From NCBI RefSeq assembly GCF_044788715.1, contig NZ_CP173170.1:4464001-4528000 (forward strand): a DNA stretch of 64,000 nt. The letters are read 5' to 3'. The notes beneath the pieces were generated by a model. The model saw only the letters and a list, made by a program, of their open reading frames with translations, was not told the DNA's origin and did no database searches. A program made the position numbers and the translations under genes. The DNA is from Methylotuvimicrobium sp018830325 (GTDB taxonomy: Bacteria; Pseudomonadota; Gammaproteobacteria; Methylococcales; Methylomonadaceae). Positions 27,198 to 35,285 of this stretch are shown in pieces; the stretch's first letter is position 1; each line of letters starts with the position of its first letter.

Positions 27198-27737
27198 ATG
27201 AGTCAAAAAAAATTAAGCCTACAGGAACAACTGCTTAAGTCGGGCCTTGCCAGCGACACCAAGGCTAAACAAATCCGAGCCGAGAAACGTAAACAACCCA
27301 AAAAGAATGCCCATGCAGCTGCGGAGCAAACTCGACTTGAGATACAAAAAGCTAAAACGGAACAACAAGAGAAAGACCGCCTGCTTAATCAACTAAAAAA
27401 AGAGGAAACGGAACGTAAACAGCTAGCTGCGCAGATCAAACAATTGGTCGAACAGCATAAGTTTGCGCAAAGCAATGACGGCCTAAAATACAATTTTAAC
27501 GATAACGGCAAAGTTAAATCGGTATATGTTTCGGAGTTCGTACGAAATCAAATCGTTAATGGCCGCGCGGCAATCGTGATTTGCGAAAAACAATATCAAA
27601 TCGTACCGCTCGAAATTGCCCAAAAAATCGAACAACGCTTACCCGGCGTGATCGTTTTAATCAACGAGCCCCCTAAACAACCCGAGGCTGACGACCCCTA
27701 TGCCGATTATCAAATACCGGACGATTTGATTTGGTGA
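27198..27737 (+). CDS. DUF2058 / YaiL family protein
   Basis: 179 residues. A highly charged N-terminal half (SLQEQLLKSGLASDTKAKQI, coiled-coil to about residue 95) is followed by a globular half (FNDNGKVKSVYVSEFVRNQI, then AIVICEKQYQIVPLEIAQKI). This is the layout of the YaiL/DUF2058 group, annotated as nucleoprotein or polynucleotide-associated. The role is not established. It starts 24 bp after the antiporter stop. Confidence 0.85.
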   Translation: MSQKKLSLQEQLLKSGLASDTKAKQIRAEKRKQPKKNAHAAAEQTRLEIQKAKTEQQEKDRLLNQLKKEETERKQLAAQIKQLVEQHKFAQSNDGLKYNFNDNGKVKSVYVSEFVRNQIVNGRAAIVICEKQYQIVPLEIAQKIEQRLPGVIVLINEPPKQPEADDPYADYQIPDDLIW

Positions 27738-27827
27738 TTTTCCCTTGAAGTAGAAATATTTGATGCAACAAAATCACCAGCTAACGCTCAAACAATCTCA
27801 CAATAAATTTAACCGGGAGAAAGCAAG

Positions 27828-28235
27828 ATGAACAATAATTGTTATTTAAAATACGCAGGCATGTTAGGGTTACCGTTAGCCATGCTAACGCTGGGAATTT
27901 CAACGGCGACCGCGCAAACTCAAGGCAAATTCGACAGAAAGCTATTATTAGAACAACAGATCGAATTACCGTCGAATACTGTCAATGCCAAGACAATCAA
28001 AGTTACCATTCCGGCAGGCTTCAAAACACCGGACCATACCCACGACGGCCCTGGCCCTCGCTATGTCATCAAAGGCAAATTAAAAGTCATCGAAGGCGAT
28101 AAAACGGGAGTTTATTCGGCTGGTGACGTCTTCTGGGAATCCGGCGATGTTATGTCGGTGGAAAATGTCGGTAAAGGCTCCGCCGAATTGATCATTTTCG
28201 AACTCGCGCAACCGAAACAACCCGAGAAAAAATAA
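27828..28235 (+). CDS. Exported single-domain cupin
   Basis: 135 residues. A signal peptide ends at about TATAQ (residue 30). The mature part is one cupin barrel with a recognisable metal-binding strand pair (PAGFKTPDHTHDGPGPRYVI; GDVFWESGDVMSVEN). Periplasmic cupins of this kind have no common substrate. GGGAG precedes the ATG. Confidence 0.85.
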   Translation: MNNNCYLKYAGMLGLPLAMLTLGISTATAQTQGKFDRKLLLEQQIELPSNTVNAKTIKVTIPAGFKTPDHTHDGPGPRYVIKGKLKVIEGDKTGVYSAGDVFWESGDVMSVENVGKGSAELIIFELAQPKQPEKK

Positions 28236-29001
28236 CAAGAACCACCTCGGTTCGATCGACCATACCGGGAGCAAATCGATGCCCCTGGTTTGGTCATAAG
28301 AAAACAGCTATCAGCTTATAAAAAGCATTTTTTATTCACGAAAATATTCCTTGGCTGGACGGGGTTTGTAACACCCATGCGCATCAAGCTCTTTCCCAAG
28401 CTCCAGCTTGGGAAAGACACCCCGGAAGCTCCAGCTTCCTGAACAGGTTGCCCAAGCTGGAACTTGGGTAACAGCATATTTTTAGTCTTTGTGACCTCGA
28501 TGCCATTTAGTGTAACTTGATATTCTCGGCCTCGAAATCGCGATCTGGGGATCGCTCCCACAAGGAGGCGGATGCTCTGTGGGAGCGACGCCTTCATCGG
28601 CCCTCACCTAACGCTAGGAGAGGGGAAGCCACTGATGCTCGACACCCACGGCTTATGTCGAAGCCCTCGAAGCGACCTAAATTCAATGTAGGGGCGATTT
28701 TAATCGCCCAGGCGAATAAATTTAACCCTAAATGAAAATTCGGCAATTCAATAAGTTAATTTTAGCGACATCCTTAGCTTAATGCGTATGGGTTGTAACC
28801 CCGTCCTAAACGTTACCTACATGGATGTAGGTAAGGGGCGTGAGCAGGAGCAGAAGTAGAAGCTTTTCAAAGTAGAAGCTTTTCAACCGAGGTCAAAGCA
28901 GATCAAAACGTTCGGGGCAGGTTAAATAACCCGATCCGCGTATGGGATCAAGCAATACACAACTCACCGCTTACTGCTTACCACTCACTACTTACCATCA
29001 T
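28236..29001. repeat. Repeat cluster (REP-like palindromes)
   Basis: No gene is supported. Palindromes in order: CTTTCCCAAGCT-CC-AGCTTGGGAAAG (28391-28416), GGAAGCTCCAGCTTCC (28424-28439), GTTGCCCAAGC...GCTTGGG-like stem (28447-28472), CGCTCCCACA/TGTGGGAGCG stem (28553-28587) and a CCCTCACCTAACGCTAGG motif (about 28602). TAGAAGCTTTTCAA is repeated in tandem near 28857-28890. Confidence 0.6.
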
Positions 29002-29262
29002 CTACTTTCCGCTAATCATTGCGACAAGCCGGTCCACATCGAGTCGATCGAACGGCCAACAAAGCTCAATACCGGAGTCCTCGTGCAACAACACCGGAAT
29101 GCGTATTGCGTAACGTTCCTGCCATTGCGTTTGCTCGGCTATATCGATCGACTCAATCTCGATATCATTATTATCAGCCAGATAACTATTCAGAATTTCC
29201 TCCGCTTGCTCGCATAAATGGCAGCCTTGCGTGCCGAACAGCATCAACTTAGGAACGAGCAT
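29002..29262 (-). CDS. Glutaredoxin-like DUF836 family protein
   Basis: 86 residues of the thioredoxin-fold DUF836 group (MLFGTQGCHLCEQAEEIL, with the redox-active CHLC pair; IPVLLHEDSG). The start I choose, ATG at 29260-29262, and the first four codons (MLVP) lie in the terminal repeat of the adjacent MITE-like element. An internal ATG at 29242-29244 (MLFGTQ) would be the start without the insertion. Confidence 0.8.
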   Translation of the reverse strand: MLVPKLMLFGTQGCHLCEQAEEILNSYLADNNDIEIESIDIAEQTQWQERYAIRIPVLLHEDSGIELCWPFDRLDVDRLVAMISGK

Positions 29263-29434
29263 GAAATAACTTCGACAATTGTTGAAGGGGGGGTCCATGG
29301 CTCGATTGACAGGCATCGGCGGCAGGGAGCCGCCGTCAAGCCTACATGGACGTATTCACGGCGTCCTGTCAAGCGAGTGACTGAACCACCGCAAAACCTA
29401 CTACTTATAGACGTTATTTTGCACATATTCCTTA
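29250..29434. mobile_element. MITE-like element, family B copy 2
   Basis: 185 bp, with the same ends as the copy at 14990: TAGGAACGAGCATGAAATAAC and GTTATTTTGCACATATTCCT. Its left end overlaps the first codons of the glutaredoxin-like gene and its right end supplies the TAA stop of the YqhA gene. Confidence 0.75.
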
Positions 29435-29929
29435 GTCATGATGCTTGCTGATTTTATCGAGAAAACCCATCAACAGCGCAGAAATTACCAGCGTTAAATG
29501 CACAGCGACATACCATAAAATCTTGTCATTGTCGGTCGCCTGTATGTTCATAAAGACCTTCAATAAATGAATCGACGAGATCGCGACAATCGACGAAGCC
29601 AGCTTGATTTTTAGAGAACCGTAATCATGCGTTCCAAGCCAATCCAGCTTTTCGGTCGACAAACCGATATCCATTTGCGAAACGAAATTTTCGTAACCAC
29701 TGAACATCACGATGATGACTAGACTGCCGACCAGCGTCAGATCTATCAAGGTCAATAACTTCAAGGTCAAATTCGCCTCATCCATCTCAAGAATATGAGG
29801 GACAAAATGAATGATCTCCTGAAAAAATTTTACCGATATTGCTAACAAGGCTACGCTCATGCCTAGATACACCGGCGCCAAAATCCAGCGACTCGCATAC
29901 ATGATGCGCTCGATTGCGCGTTCAATCAT
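29432..29929 (-). CDS. YqhA family (UPF0114) membrane protein
   Basis: 165 residues from MIERAIERIMYASRWILAPV, the conserved start of the family; longer versions of the frame run back into metH. About four membrane segments are visible, with the conserved central block LVGSLVIIVMFSGYENFVS. Function unknown. The start is 10 bp past the metH stop, so it is probably cotranscribed. The TAA stop codon comes from the end of the adjoining MITE-like element, so the natural C terminus may have been changed slightly. Confidence 0.85.
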   Translation of the reverse strand: MIERAIERIMYASRWILAPVYLGMSVALLAISVKFFQEIIHFVPHILEMDEANLTLKLLTLIDLTLVGSLVIIVMFSGYENFVSQMDIGLSTEKLDWLGTHDYGSLKIKLASSIVAISSIHLLKVFMNIQATDNDKILWYVAVHLTLVISALLMGFLDKISKHHD

Positions 29930-29939
29930 AGAAAGATCC

Positions 29940-32900
29940 TCAGTGATGCAAATGCGCGGACAACCACCGCTCAGCAACTTCCTTGGCGATGCCTTTTCGG
30001 CTCGCATAATCTTCGAGTTGATCGTGATCGATCTTGCCGACATTGAAATACTGCGCTTCCGGATGCGAAAAATACCAGCCGCTGACCGCCGAAGCCGGAT
30101 ACATCGCATAACTCTCGGTCAACTCGATTCCGGTCGTCGCAGTGACATTGAGCAACTCGAACAATTTGCTCTTTTCGGTATGATCCGGACAAGCCGGATA
30201 ACCCGGAGCCGGCCTTATGCCTTGATAAGATTCAGCGATCAACTCCTCGTTACGGTATTGTTCGTCTTTTGCATAACCCCAAAAATCCTTTCTAACCGCT
30301 TCATGCATATACTCGGCGAAGGCTTCGGCCAATCGGTCCGCCAAGGCCTTTAGCATGATCGAACTGTAATCATCAAGATCTTTTTCGAATTCTTCGAGCT
30401 TAGCTTCGATACCGATGCCGGTCGTTACCGCAAAGCCACCCAGATAATCGGTCTTGCCGCTGTCGATAGGCGCGATGAAATCGGACAAACAATAATTCGG
30501 TCGCCCCGGCGCCTTGACACTTTGCTGCCGCAAATGATGCAAAATTTCTCGCTTTTCAAGACGCGAATCGTCTTTATATAAAATAATGTCGTCGCCGTCG
30601 CTGTTGGCCGGGTAGAACCCGATAACGGCACAAGCCTGAAGCCATTCTTCGTTGATGATTTTTTTCAACATCACTTGTGCGTCGTCGAACAGCTTTCTAG
30701 CTTCTTCGCCGATGACTCGGTCTTCGAAAATATCGGGATATTTACCGGCCAATTCCCAGGTATGAAAGAACGGCGTCCAATCGATATACCAAACCAACGT
30801 ATCGAGAGGAAAGCGATCGATGACTTTATTGCCTAAAAAGGTGGGCTTGACCGGCTCGAAATCGGTCCAATTGAATTTATTGCGTCTCGCCTTCTCAATG
30901 CTATGTTGCTTGGTTTTGGCTTTACGCCCCTGATGCCTTTCCCGAACCTCCTTGTATTCTTCCTTGATTTTTTGGGTAAATGCCTCCTTGGAGTCGTCGC
31001 TGACCAAATGACTAGCCACACCGACGCTTCTGGAGGCATCGGCGACATAAACAACCGGACCATGATAGTTAGGCTCGATCTTGACCGCAGTATGGGCTCT
31101 TGAGGTCGTTGCGCCGCCGATCATCAACGGAATGTCGAAGCCTTGACGCTCCATTTCCTTGGCCATATGCACCATTTCATCGAGAGAAGGCGTAATCAAG
31201 CCGCTAAGACCGATGATATCGACCTTTTGGTCCCGCGCGGTTTGCAATATCTTCTCGGCCGGCACCATCACTCCCAAGTCGATAACCTGAAAATTATTGC
31301 ATTGCAGCACCACGCCGACAATGTTCTTGCCGATATCATGCACGTCGCCTTTGACGGTGGCCATCAGTATTTTGCCGTTAGTCTGCATTTCGCCGTCTTG
31401 CTCAGCCTCCATGAACGGCATCAAATACGCGACCGCTTTTTTCATGACCCGCGCCGACTTGACCACTTGCGGCAAAAACATTTTGCCGGCTCCGAACAAA
31501 TCGCCGACCACATTCATGCCATCCATCAACGCGCCTTCGATCACATGCAGCGGCTTTTCGGCTTCCTGTCGTGCCTGCTCGGTATCTTCGTCGATGAAAT
31601 CGGCAATCCCTTTAACCAGGGCATGTTCGAGCCTTTTAGTAACCGGCCAACTTCGCCATTCCAGCTCTTCTGGTTTGGCTGCCGTACTGCCGTCGCCGCG
31701 ATATTTTTCAGCTAACTCAAGCAAGCGTTCGGTCGCGTGATTGTTGCGATTGAGCACCACATCCTCAACCGCATCGCGCAATTCCAACGGAATATCTTCA
31801 TAGATCGCCAATTGCCCGGCATTGACGATACCCATGTCCATGCCGGCCTTGATCGCATGATATAAAAATACCGCATGTATCGCCTCGCGGACCGGATTGT
31901 TTCCTCGGAACGAAAAAGACACGTTTGACACGCCGCCCGATACAAGGGCATGCGGTAGCGTCTGTTTGATCTCGCGAGTCGCCTCGATGAAATCCATGCC
32001 GTAGTTATTGTGCTCATCGATACCGGTTGCAATCGCAAAGATATTCGGATCGAAAATAATATCCTCGGCCGGAAAATTCAACTGCTCGGTCAGAATACGA
32101 TAAGCCCGACTGCAGATTTCGACTTTTCTATCACGCGTATCGGCTTGGCCTTGTTCGTCGAAAGCCATCACGATTGCAGCCGCACCATAGCGACGAATCA
32201 ACTTGGCATGCTGTATAAATGCTTCCTCACCTTCTTTCAGCGAGATAGAATTGACGATGCCCTTGCCTTGAATGCATTTCAATCCGGCTTCAAGAATCTC
32301 CCATTTCGACGAGTCGAGCATGATCGGCACCTTGGCGATATCAGGTTCGGCCGCGATCAAGCTGAGAAAGCGCACCATCGCTTCTTTCGATTCCAGCATG
32401 CCTTCGTCCATGTTGATATCAATGATTTGCGCGCCGTTTTCGACCTGATCCTTGGCGATTTCCAATGCGGTTTCAAAATCGCCTTCGACAACTAAACGCT
32501 TGAATTTCGCCGAACCGGTCACGTTGGTCCTTTCGCCGACATTGACGAATAACGAATCCGGCCCGATATTCATCGGCTCCAGACCGGCCAGGCGGCATTG
32601 CTTTTCAATAACGGGAACGACTCTCGGCGGGTATTGCTTGACCGCCTCGACAATCGCTTTGATATGCTCAGGCGACGTACCGCAGCAGCCGCCGATGATA
32701 TTCAAATAACCGTTCGCGGCCCAATCGGCCAATTCCAAGGCCATATCTTCCGGAGATTCGTCGTATTCGCCGAACTCGTTCGGCAAGCCCGCATTCGGAT
32801 GAGCCGATACATGCGTATCGGCGATCGATGATAATTCCTCGATATGCTGCCTGAGCTCTTTAGCACCTAAGGCACAGTTGAAGCCGAACGAAATCGGCTC

Positions 32901-33611
32901 GATATGACTGAGTGAATTCCAAAACGCCGCGACGGTTTGGCCCGACAGTGTTCTTCCCGAAGCATCGGTAATCGTGCCGGAAATCATGACCGGCAATTTA
33001 TGGCCGAGTGCTTCGAAATATTGATCTACCGCGAAAACTGCCGCCTTAGCATTGAGCGTATCGAATACCGTTTCGATCAAAATAATATCGGCACCGCCGT
33101 CGATTAAGCCGCGTGTCGCTTCGGTATAAGCATCGACTAAAGTATCAAAATCGATATTACGAAAACCGGGATCGTTGACATCGGGCGACATCGATGCGGT
33201 CCGGTTGGTCGGCCCCAATATGCCGGCAACGAAGCGCGGCTTTTCAGGTGTTTTATGACTATATTCATCAGCGGCTTGTCTAGCTAGACGCGCCGATTCC
33301 AAATTGATCTCATAGGCCAATGATTCCATTTTATAATCGGCCATCGCAATTTGTGTCGCGTTAAAGGTATTGGTCTCGATAATATCGCAGCCGACCTCAA
33401 GATAAGCGCAATGAATCGCTTTAATAATGTCCGGCTGAGTCAAAGACAGCAGGTCATTGTTACCTTTTAGATCGACAGCCCAGTCCGAAAAACGCTTGCC
33501 CCGATAATCTTTTTCTTCCAATTTGTAGCTTTGAATCATCGTGCCCATCGCGCCATCTAAAAATAGGATACTTTGGGACAGTCTTTTTTTAAAATTTTCT
33601 AATTTACTCAT
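29940..33611 (-). CDS. metH: Cobalamin-dependent methionine synthase
   Basis: 1223 residues, full length. Domains in order: homocysteine-binding barrel (zinc Cys in the GGCCGTSPEHI block near residue 310), pterin-binding barrel (NVGERTNVTGSAKF), B12 cap and binding domain with DVHDIGKNI supplying the cobalt-ligating His, and the C-terminal SAM-dependent reactivation domain (RPAPGYPACPDHTEK). It methylates homocysteine from 5-methyl-tetrahydrofolate. No cobalamin riboswitch fits in the 105-bp upstream gap. Confidence 0.97.
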   Translation of the reverse strand: MSKLENFKKRLSQSILFLDGAMGTMIQSYKLEEKDYRGKRFSDWAVDLKGNNDLLSLTQPDIIKAIHCAYLEVGCDIIETNTFNATQIAMADYKMESLAYEINLESARLARQAADEYSHKTPEKPRFVAGILGPTNRTASMSPDVNDPGFRNIDFDTLVDAYTEATRGLIDGGADIILIETVFDTLNAKAAVFAVDQYFEALGHKLPVMISGTITDASGRTLSGQTVAAFWNSLSHIEPISFGFNCALGAKELRQHIEELSSIADTHVSAHPNAGLPNEFGEYDESPEDMALELADWAANGYLNIIGGCCGTSPEHIKAIVEAVKQYPPRVVPVIEKQCRLAGLEPMNIGPDSLFVNVGERTNVTGSAKFKRLVVEGDFETALEIAKDQVENGAQIIDINMDEGMLESKEAMVRFLSLIAAEPDIAKVPIMLDSSKWEILEAGLKCIQGKGIVNSISLKEGEEAFIQHAKLIRRYGAAAIVMAFDEQGQADTRDRKVEICSRAYRILTEQLNFPAEDIIFDPNIFAIATGIDEHNNYGMDFIEATREIKQTLPHALVSGGVSNVSFSFRGNNPVREAIHAVFLYHAIKAGMDMGIVNAGQLAIYEDIPLELRDAVEDVVLNRNNHATERLLELAEKYRGDGSTAAKPEELEWRSWPVTKRLEHALVKGIADFIDEDTEQARQEAEKPLHVIEGALMDGMNVVGDLFGAGKMFLPQVVKSARVMKKAVAYLMPFMEAEQDGEMQTNGKILMATVKGDVHDIGKNIVGVVLQCNNFQVIDLGVMVPAEKILQTARDQKVDIIGLSGLITPSLDEMVHMAKEMERQGFDIPLMIGGATTSRAHTAVKIEPNYHGPVVYVADASRSVGVASHLVSDDSKEAFTQKIKEEYKEVRERHQGRKAKTKQHSIEKARRNKFNWTDFEPVKPTFLGNKVIDRFPLDTLVWYIDWTPFFHTWELAGKYPDIFEDRVIGEEARKLFDDAQVMLKKIINEEWLQACAVIGFYPANSDGDDIILYKDDSRLEKREILHHLRQQSVKAPGRPNYCLSDFIAPIDSGKTDYLGGFAVTTGIGIEAKLEEFEKDLDDYSSIMLKALADRLAEAFAEYMHEAVRKDFWGYAKDEQYRNEELIAESYQGIRPAPGYPACPDHTEKSKLFELLNVTATTGIELTESYAMYPASAVSGWYFSHPEAQYFNVGKIDHDQLEDYASRKGIAKEVAERWLSAHLHH

Positions 33612-33716
33612 GTACTTACATGCTAGAAGTTAAATAAGGGCGTAGCACCCGGATAAAGCTTGGCTTGACAAGCTGTCGCGCCGCATTATGCTTAACGGAT
33701 TTTTAGGGAGATGATT

Positions 33717-33905
33717 ATGTCGAAACCGACGATACTCAATGTAATAAAAAGCGTTTTCGCCGCCGCAGTCGGCATACAAAGCGACAAAAATAGACAACGG
33801 GATTTCGAACACGGCAACTTATCCACTTACATCATTGTCGGCATTATTTTTACTGTTCTTTTTGTCGCTCTTTTGGTATTGCTTGTTGCAAAAATTACCG
33901 GCTGA
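33717..33905 (+). CDS. DUF2970 family small membrane protein
   Basis: 62 residues. The N terminus MSKPTILNVIKSVFAAAVGI and QSDKNRQRDFEHG, followed by a single C-terminal transmembrane helix, matches the DUF2970 family. The second ATG is chosen because GGGAG (33706-33710) abuts the first. Divergent from metH; followed closely by a terminator. Confidence 0.85.
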   Translation: MSKPTILNVIKSVFAAAVGIQSDKNRQRDFEHGNLSTYIIVGIIFTVLFVALLVLLVAKITG

Positions 33906-33910
33906 TTAAC

Positions 33911-33942
33911 AAAAAAGCCCAAGCAGGACTTGGGCTTTTTGC
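33911..33942. terminator. Bidirectional rho-independent terminator
   Basis: AAAAAAGCCCAAG-CAGGA-CTTGGGCTTTTT: a GC stem with A and T tracts on both sides. It serves the DUF2970 gene and the convergent gene ending at 33959. Confidence 0.9.
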
Positions 33943-33958
33943 CTGGTAAAACGAGATA

Positions 33959-34384
33959 CTATTCCGGTTTAAAGCTATTTTTGATCGAGACGAATAACTC
34001 TTTCATTCCGCTGAATAAATTAGAAGCTGTCAATGCTTCTTTGAGCATAAACTTAGTTCTAATAAAGGCAACGGCTAAGACGCCTAGAAGTGGAGGCATC
34101 AATTCAAACACAATGGACAATAGCGTTCCGGTAAACCCTTGAAATATCCCGTCCTTGGTTTTTCGGTCGCCGATGGAAGCCAAATCCCGCTCATATCCGC
34201 CTTCGAAGCCGCCGCCTTTAAAAGTCTCGAGTAAAAACACATTGAAATAAACCGCCGTGAATTGAACCGCTAAAAAAACGACAGAGCACAAAACTACCCA
34301 AAAAAGGGTTTTTTCCACTTTAGCTCGCGAAGCTGACTGGTAGACCCAAACGGCCACCAGAATCATAACAATACCACCAATCAT
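33959..34384 (-). CDS. Unassigned membrane protein
   Basis: 141 residues with hydrophobic segments at about 2-16, 28-52 and 88-108, and a Gly-rich soluble loop between them (ETFKGGGFEGGYERD). The ribosome-binding site AGGAGGGTG upstream is very strong. Family not recognised. It lies 23 bp downstream of the small exported protein gene on the same strand and is likely cotranscribed with it. Confidence 0.7.
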   Translation of the reverse strand: MIGGIVMILVAVWVYQSASRAKVEKTLFWVVLCSVVFLAVQFTAVYFNVFLLETFKGGGFEGGYERDLASIGDRKTKDGIFQGFTGTLLSIVFELMPPLLGVLAVAFIRTKFMLKEALTASNLFSGMKELFVSIKNSFKPE

Positions 34385-34407
34385 TGCACACCCTCCTGTT
34401 TTAGTTA

Positions 34408-34797
34408 TTATTTTTTAGTTAAAAAGAAAAAGAGATAGGTACACTTCAAAATCATATCCGAATTCGATTTTTCGATAACTTTGCAGGATTCGTATTTTTC
34501 ACGCCCGGGAGTCGATTGCTTTCTAATCATGCCATCTTCGACAGAATATTTTAATGCTACTTCAAACGTCTTGGTTCGCCCATAGTTATCAATCGACTTG
34601 GTATTCAATACCCCGTCACTTTTAAAATCCCACTCGATACTCAAGTCTTTTTTCTCTCCCTCTAATTTGGCGGCTTCCGCATAGAGATTCCATTTCCCCA
34701 GAATTTCAGACTGATCTTTTAATAAGACTTCCGCATTCGCTGCAAAAGCCAACAAAACAGCGGGCCATATTGCATGTATTCTCTTTGTTATATTCAT
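34408..34797 (-). CDS. Unassigned small exported protein, lipocalin-like layout
   Basis: 129 residues. A signal peptide ends at FAANA (about 22). The mature part has a central beta-rich pattern, ILGKWNLYAEAAKLEGEKKD then IEWDFKSDGVLNTKS, reminiscent of lipocalin-like stress domains, and two Cys near the C terminus. I do not recognise the family. Confidence 0.65.
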   Translation of the reverse strand: MNITKRIHAIWPAVLLAFAANAEVLLKDQSEILGKWNLYAEAAKLEGEKKDLSIEWDFKSDGVLNTKSIDNYGRTKTFEVALKYSVEDGMIRKQSTPGREKYESCKVIEKSNSDMILKCTYLFFFLTKK

Positions 34798-34917
34798 TTT
34801 CCCACCTTTTTACTTTGATTTTATAAGTCTTTTAGATTATAACACACACCCAGTGCTACTCTAGTTTTTACATTCTCCTAACGTATTGTGCATCGCTTTA
34901 AAATATCAACATTAAAC

Positions 34918-34945
34918 TTGACATTAGCTGTGTCTAAAGTATCAT
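34918..34945 (+). promoter_or_regulatory. Sigma-70 promoter of the 43-aa peptide gene
   Basis: TTGACA (34918-34923), 16-bp spacer, TATCAT (34940-34945), about 60 bp upstream of the small ORF start. A perfect -35 and a good -10. Confidence 0.65.
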
Positions 34946-35007
34946 TGATGGCTCATTTGCTATGTCTATAGCATTTTCTAAAATATAAAAACACAGGTAG
35001 GACACTC

Positions 35008-35139
35008 ATGGGTGCGATCTTAGATTTGACTGAAATGTTAAAAGAACCAGCTGGCATGGTCGGCGCGATTGTCGTTATCGCAGCCGGTTACTTCTTAGTA
35101 AAATGGGTTTTTGCTGAGCCTAACGACGAAGACAAATAA
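35008..35139 (+). CDS. 43-residue single-pass membrane peptide
   Basis: The short ORF opens MGAILDLTEMLKEP, has one transmembrane helix (GMVGAIVVIAAGYFLVKWVF) and ends in an acidic tail (AEPNDEDK). It has its own sigma-70 promoter, a GGTAGGAC ribosome-binding site and a rho-independent terminator, the full set of signs of a real small gene. The N-terminal amphipathic part and acidic tail suggest a membrane-complex accessory subunit, but no partner is evident. Family not recognised. Confidence 0.75.
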   Translation: MGAILDLTEMLKEPAGMVGAIVVIAAGYFLVKWVFAEPNDEDK

Positions 35140-35171
35140 ACTAACAGCCCCGTTAGTTTAAAAAAGATCAC

Positions 35172-35220
35172 AAGGCCGCCCCTGCTAATTCTGACAAGCA
35201 TTAGAGGCGGCCTTTGTTTT
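35172..35220 (+). terminator. Rho-independent terminator of the small membrane peptide gene
   Basis: AAGGCCGCC ... GGCGGCCTT stem with an inner CTAAT/ATTAG stem, followed by TGTTTTTT. It begins 33 bp past the stop codon. Confidence 0.88.
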
Positions 35221-35285
35221 TTCTACCCATCCCCAAGCTAAATACCTTATAATTTATACATTTATTCAGCATAATGCTTTAGTAA

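Noticed and set aside
28316..28735. ORFs on both strands in the 28-29 kb spacer
   Set aside because: They are made of palindromic repeats, lack ribosome-binding sites and show no family.
33612..33716. Cobalamin or SAM riboswitch upstream of metH
   Set aside because: The 105-bp gap shared with a divergent gene is too short for a cobalamin riboswitch and no conserved box is visible.
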